This document shows positions 6,465-7,633 of a stretch of DNA of 7,633 nucleotides, in pieces (the stretch's first letter is position 1; each line of letters begins with the position of its first letter). Under the pieces are notes generated by a model. The model was not told the origin of the DNA. It saw only the letters and a list, made by a program, of their open reading frames with translations, and ran no database searches. Location: assembly GCA_905479595.1 (NCBI GenBank), contig CAJQND010000092.1, positions 1 to 7,633 of the forward strand. The letters are read 5' to 3'. The position numbers and the translations under genes were made by a program. This DNA comes from an uncultured Hyphomicrobiales bacterium (lineage in GTDB: Bacteria; Pseudomonadota; Alphaproteobacteria; Rhizobiales; CAJQND01).

Positions 6465-7601
6465 TTATGCTTTCAACAAAGCGCGGGAAATAATCAGGCG
6501 CATGATCTCATTGGTACCTTCAAGTATCTGGTGCACCCGCAGGTCGCGAAGATAGCGTTCAATCGGATAATCGCGCAGATAGCCATAGCCGCCGTGCAGT
6601 TGCAGCGCTTCATTGACCACATTGAATCCGGTGTCGGTGGCAAGTCGCTTGGCCATGGCGGCAAACTTTGTTGCATCCGGGTGTTTCGTCTCCACCATGG
6701 TCGCGGCCTTGTAAATCATGAGTCGGGCAGCTTCCAGTTCCGTCGCCATGTCGGCAAGACAGAATTGCAATGCCTGAAACTGCGCAATCGGTTTGCCAAA
6801 CTGTTTGCGTTCTTGAACATAAGCAAGTGCATGATCGAGGCATGCCCCTGCCCCGCCGAGCGAGCACGCCCCAATGTTCAACCGCCCGCCATCAAGCCCT
6901 GCCATGGCGATCTTGAAACCTTCACCTTCTGCACCAATACGGTTGGCCACTGGCACCCGGCAATCTTCAAAAATCACCATGGATGTGGGTTGCGAATGCC
7001 AGCCCAGCTTTTTCTCCTGAGCACCGAATGAAAGTCCGGGTGTATCTTTCTCAACTACAATACAGGAAATGCCACCTGGCCCATCGTCGCCAGTCCGCAC
7101 CATGCAGACATATATATCTGATGCACCACCGCCGGAGATAAAAGCTTTCGATCCGTTCAGCACATACGCATCGCCATCACGCACTGCTTTGGTCCGTAGG
7201 GCAGCTGCGTCCGAACCCGAGCCCGGTTCCGTCAGGCAGTAGCTCGCAATCAGGCCCATCGCACAAAGGCTAGGCAGAAAACGCTGGCGTTGTTCGTCAG
7301 ATCCAAATGTGTCGATCATCCATGACGACATATTATGAATAGAAAGAAATGCTGCGGTGGATGGGCAACCTTTGGACAATTCTTCAAATATTAAAGCTGC
7401 GTCTAAACGGGTCAGTCCGGAGCCACCAACATCATCGCCGACATAAATGCCAGCAAAGCCGAGTTCGGCAGCTTTTTTCAGGGTCGCAACGGGAAAGATA
7501 TGCTCCTCATCCCATTCTGCTGCATTAGGTGTGATGTGATCACTGCAAAATTGCGCGGCAACGTCTTTAAATGCCAGTTGTTCTTCATTGAGTTCAAACA
7601 T
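6465..7601 (-). CDS. Isobutyryl-CoA dehydrogenase (acyl-CoA dehydrogenase family, ACAD8-like)
   Basis: FAD enzyme of 378 aa that oxidises isobutyryl-CoA to methacrylyl-CoA, passing electrons to ETF. It has the full three-domain layout: N-terminal helical domain (about 1-115), a beta domain with [17 protein letters not shown] (121-137) and [14 protein letters not shown], and a C-terminal helical domain with [16 protein letters not shown] and [19 protein letters not shown] (335-353). The catalytic base is Glu 361 in [10 protein letters not shown]. The segments [17 protein letters not shown] and [10 protein letters not shown] closely recall animal ACAD8, which supports isobutyryl-CoA over butyryl- or 2-methylbutyryl-CoA as substrate. 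The context of HIBCH and HIBADH genes agrees. The ATG at 7601 is at the natural family start; AGGA occurs some 18 nt upstream, farther than usual. Only 32 nt precede it in the window, so the operon promoter and any upstream gene (often a semialdehyde dehydrogenase) cannot be seen. Confidence 0.93.
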   Translation of the reverse strand: MFELNEEQLAFKDVAAQFCSDHITPNAAEWDEEHIFPVATLKKAAELGFAGIYVGDDVGGSGLTRLDAALIFEELSKGCPSTAAFLSIHNMSSWMIDTFGSDEQRQRFLPSLCAMGLIASYCLTEPGSGSDAAALRTKAVRDGDAYVLNGSKAFISGGGASDIYVCMVRTGDDGPGGISCIVVEKDTPGLSFGAQEKKLGWHSQPTSMVIFEDCRVPVANRIGAEGEGFKIAMAGLDGGRLNIGACSLGGAGACLDHALAYVQERKQFGKPIAQFQALQFCLADMATELEAARLMIYKAATMVETKHPDATKFAAMAKRLATDTGFNVVNEALQLHGGYGYLRDYPIERYLRDLRVHQILEGTNEIMRLIISRALLKA

Positions 7602-7633
7602 GATCTACCGACTTCATTCCTGTAATGCAGCGC

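Noticed and set aside
7602..7633. Tail of an upstream gene, possibly mmsA
   Set aside because: One frame ends in TGA (7616-7614), but 32 nt is too short to identify a coding sequence.

Overview
The window comes from an alphaproteobacterium, most likely a member of the Hyphomicrobiales (Rhizobiales) or a close relative. The evidence is a C4-pathway 5-aminolevulinate synthase (HemA), an LdtR/LdtP-type pair (MarR regulator plus L,D-transpeptidase), and a mitochondrial-type valine degradation cluster. Base composition looks about half G+C by eye, lower than in many soil rhizobia. I cannot name the genus. All seven genes lie on the minus strand, so transcription runs from high to low coordinates.

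Valine block (7601 to 4515): isobutyryl-CoA dehydrogenase, 3-hydroxyisobutyryl-CoA hydrolase and 3-hydroxyisobutyrate dehydrogenase (mmsB) are packed with gaps of 5 and 22 nt and are almost certainly one operon. They carry out the oxidation, thioester hydrolysis and alcohol oxidation steps between isobutyryl-CoA and methylmalonate semialdehyde. The methacrylyl-CoA hydratase and the semialdehyde dehydrogenase are not in the window.

Cell-wall block (4249 to 1913): after a 265-nt gap comes a MarR-family regulator (ldtR). It is followed by a 357-nt gap with two hairpins and candidate promoter elements, then an exported YcbB-like L,D-transpeptidase (ldtP). The gap upstream of ldtR holds a cluster of GTAAA(A/C) repeats in both orientations, a plausible operator array for the regulator. 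A good rho-independent terminator lies between the two genes, so ldtP probably has its own promoter.

Heme and one-carbon block (1816 to the left edge): hemA is followed by the first 164 codons of glyA (serine hydroxymethyltransferase), cut by the window edge. SHMT makes glycine, one of the two substrates of ALA synthase. A perfect 7-bp-arm palindrome sits just upstream of the glyA ribosome binding site.

No RNA genes, mobile elements, CRISPR arrays or phage genes were recognised. The enzymes are ordinary core metabolism. The items most worth following up are non-coding: the repeat cluster upstream of ldtR, the glyA palindrome and the hemA upstream inverted repeat.
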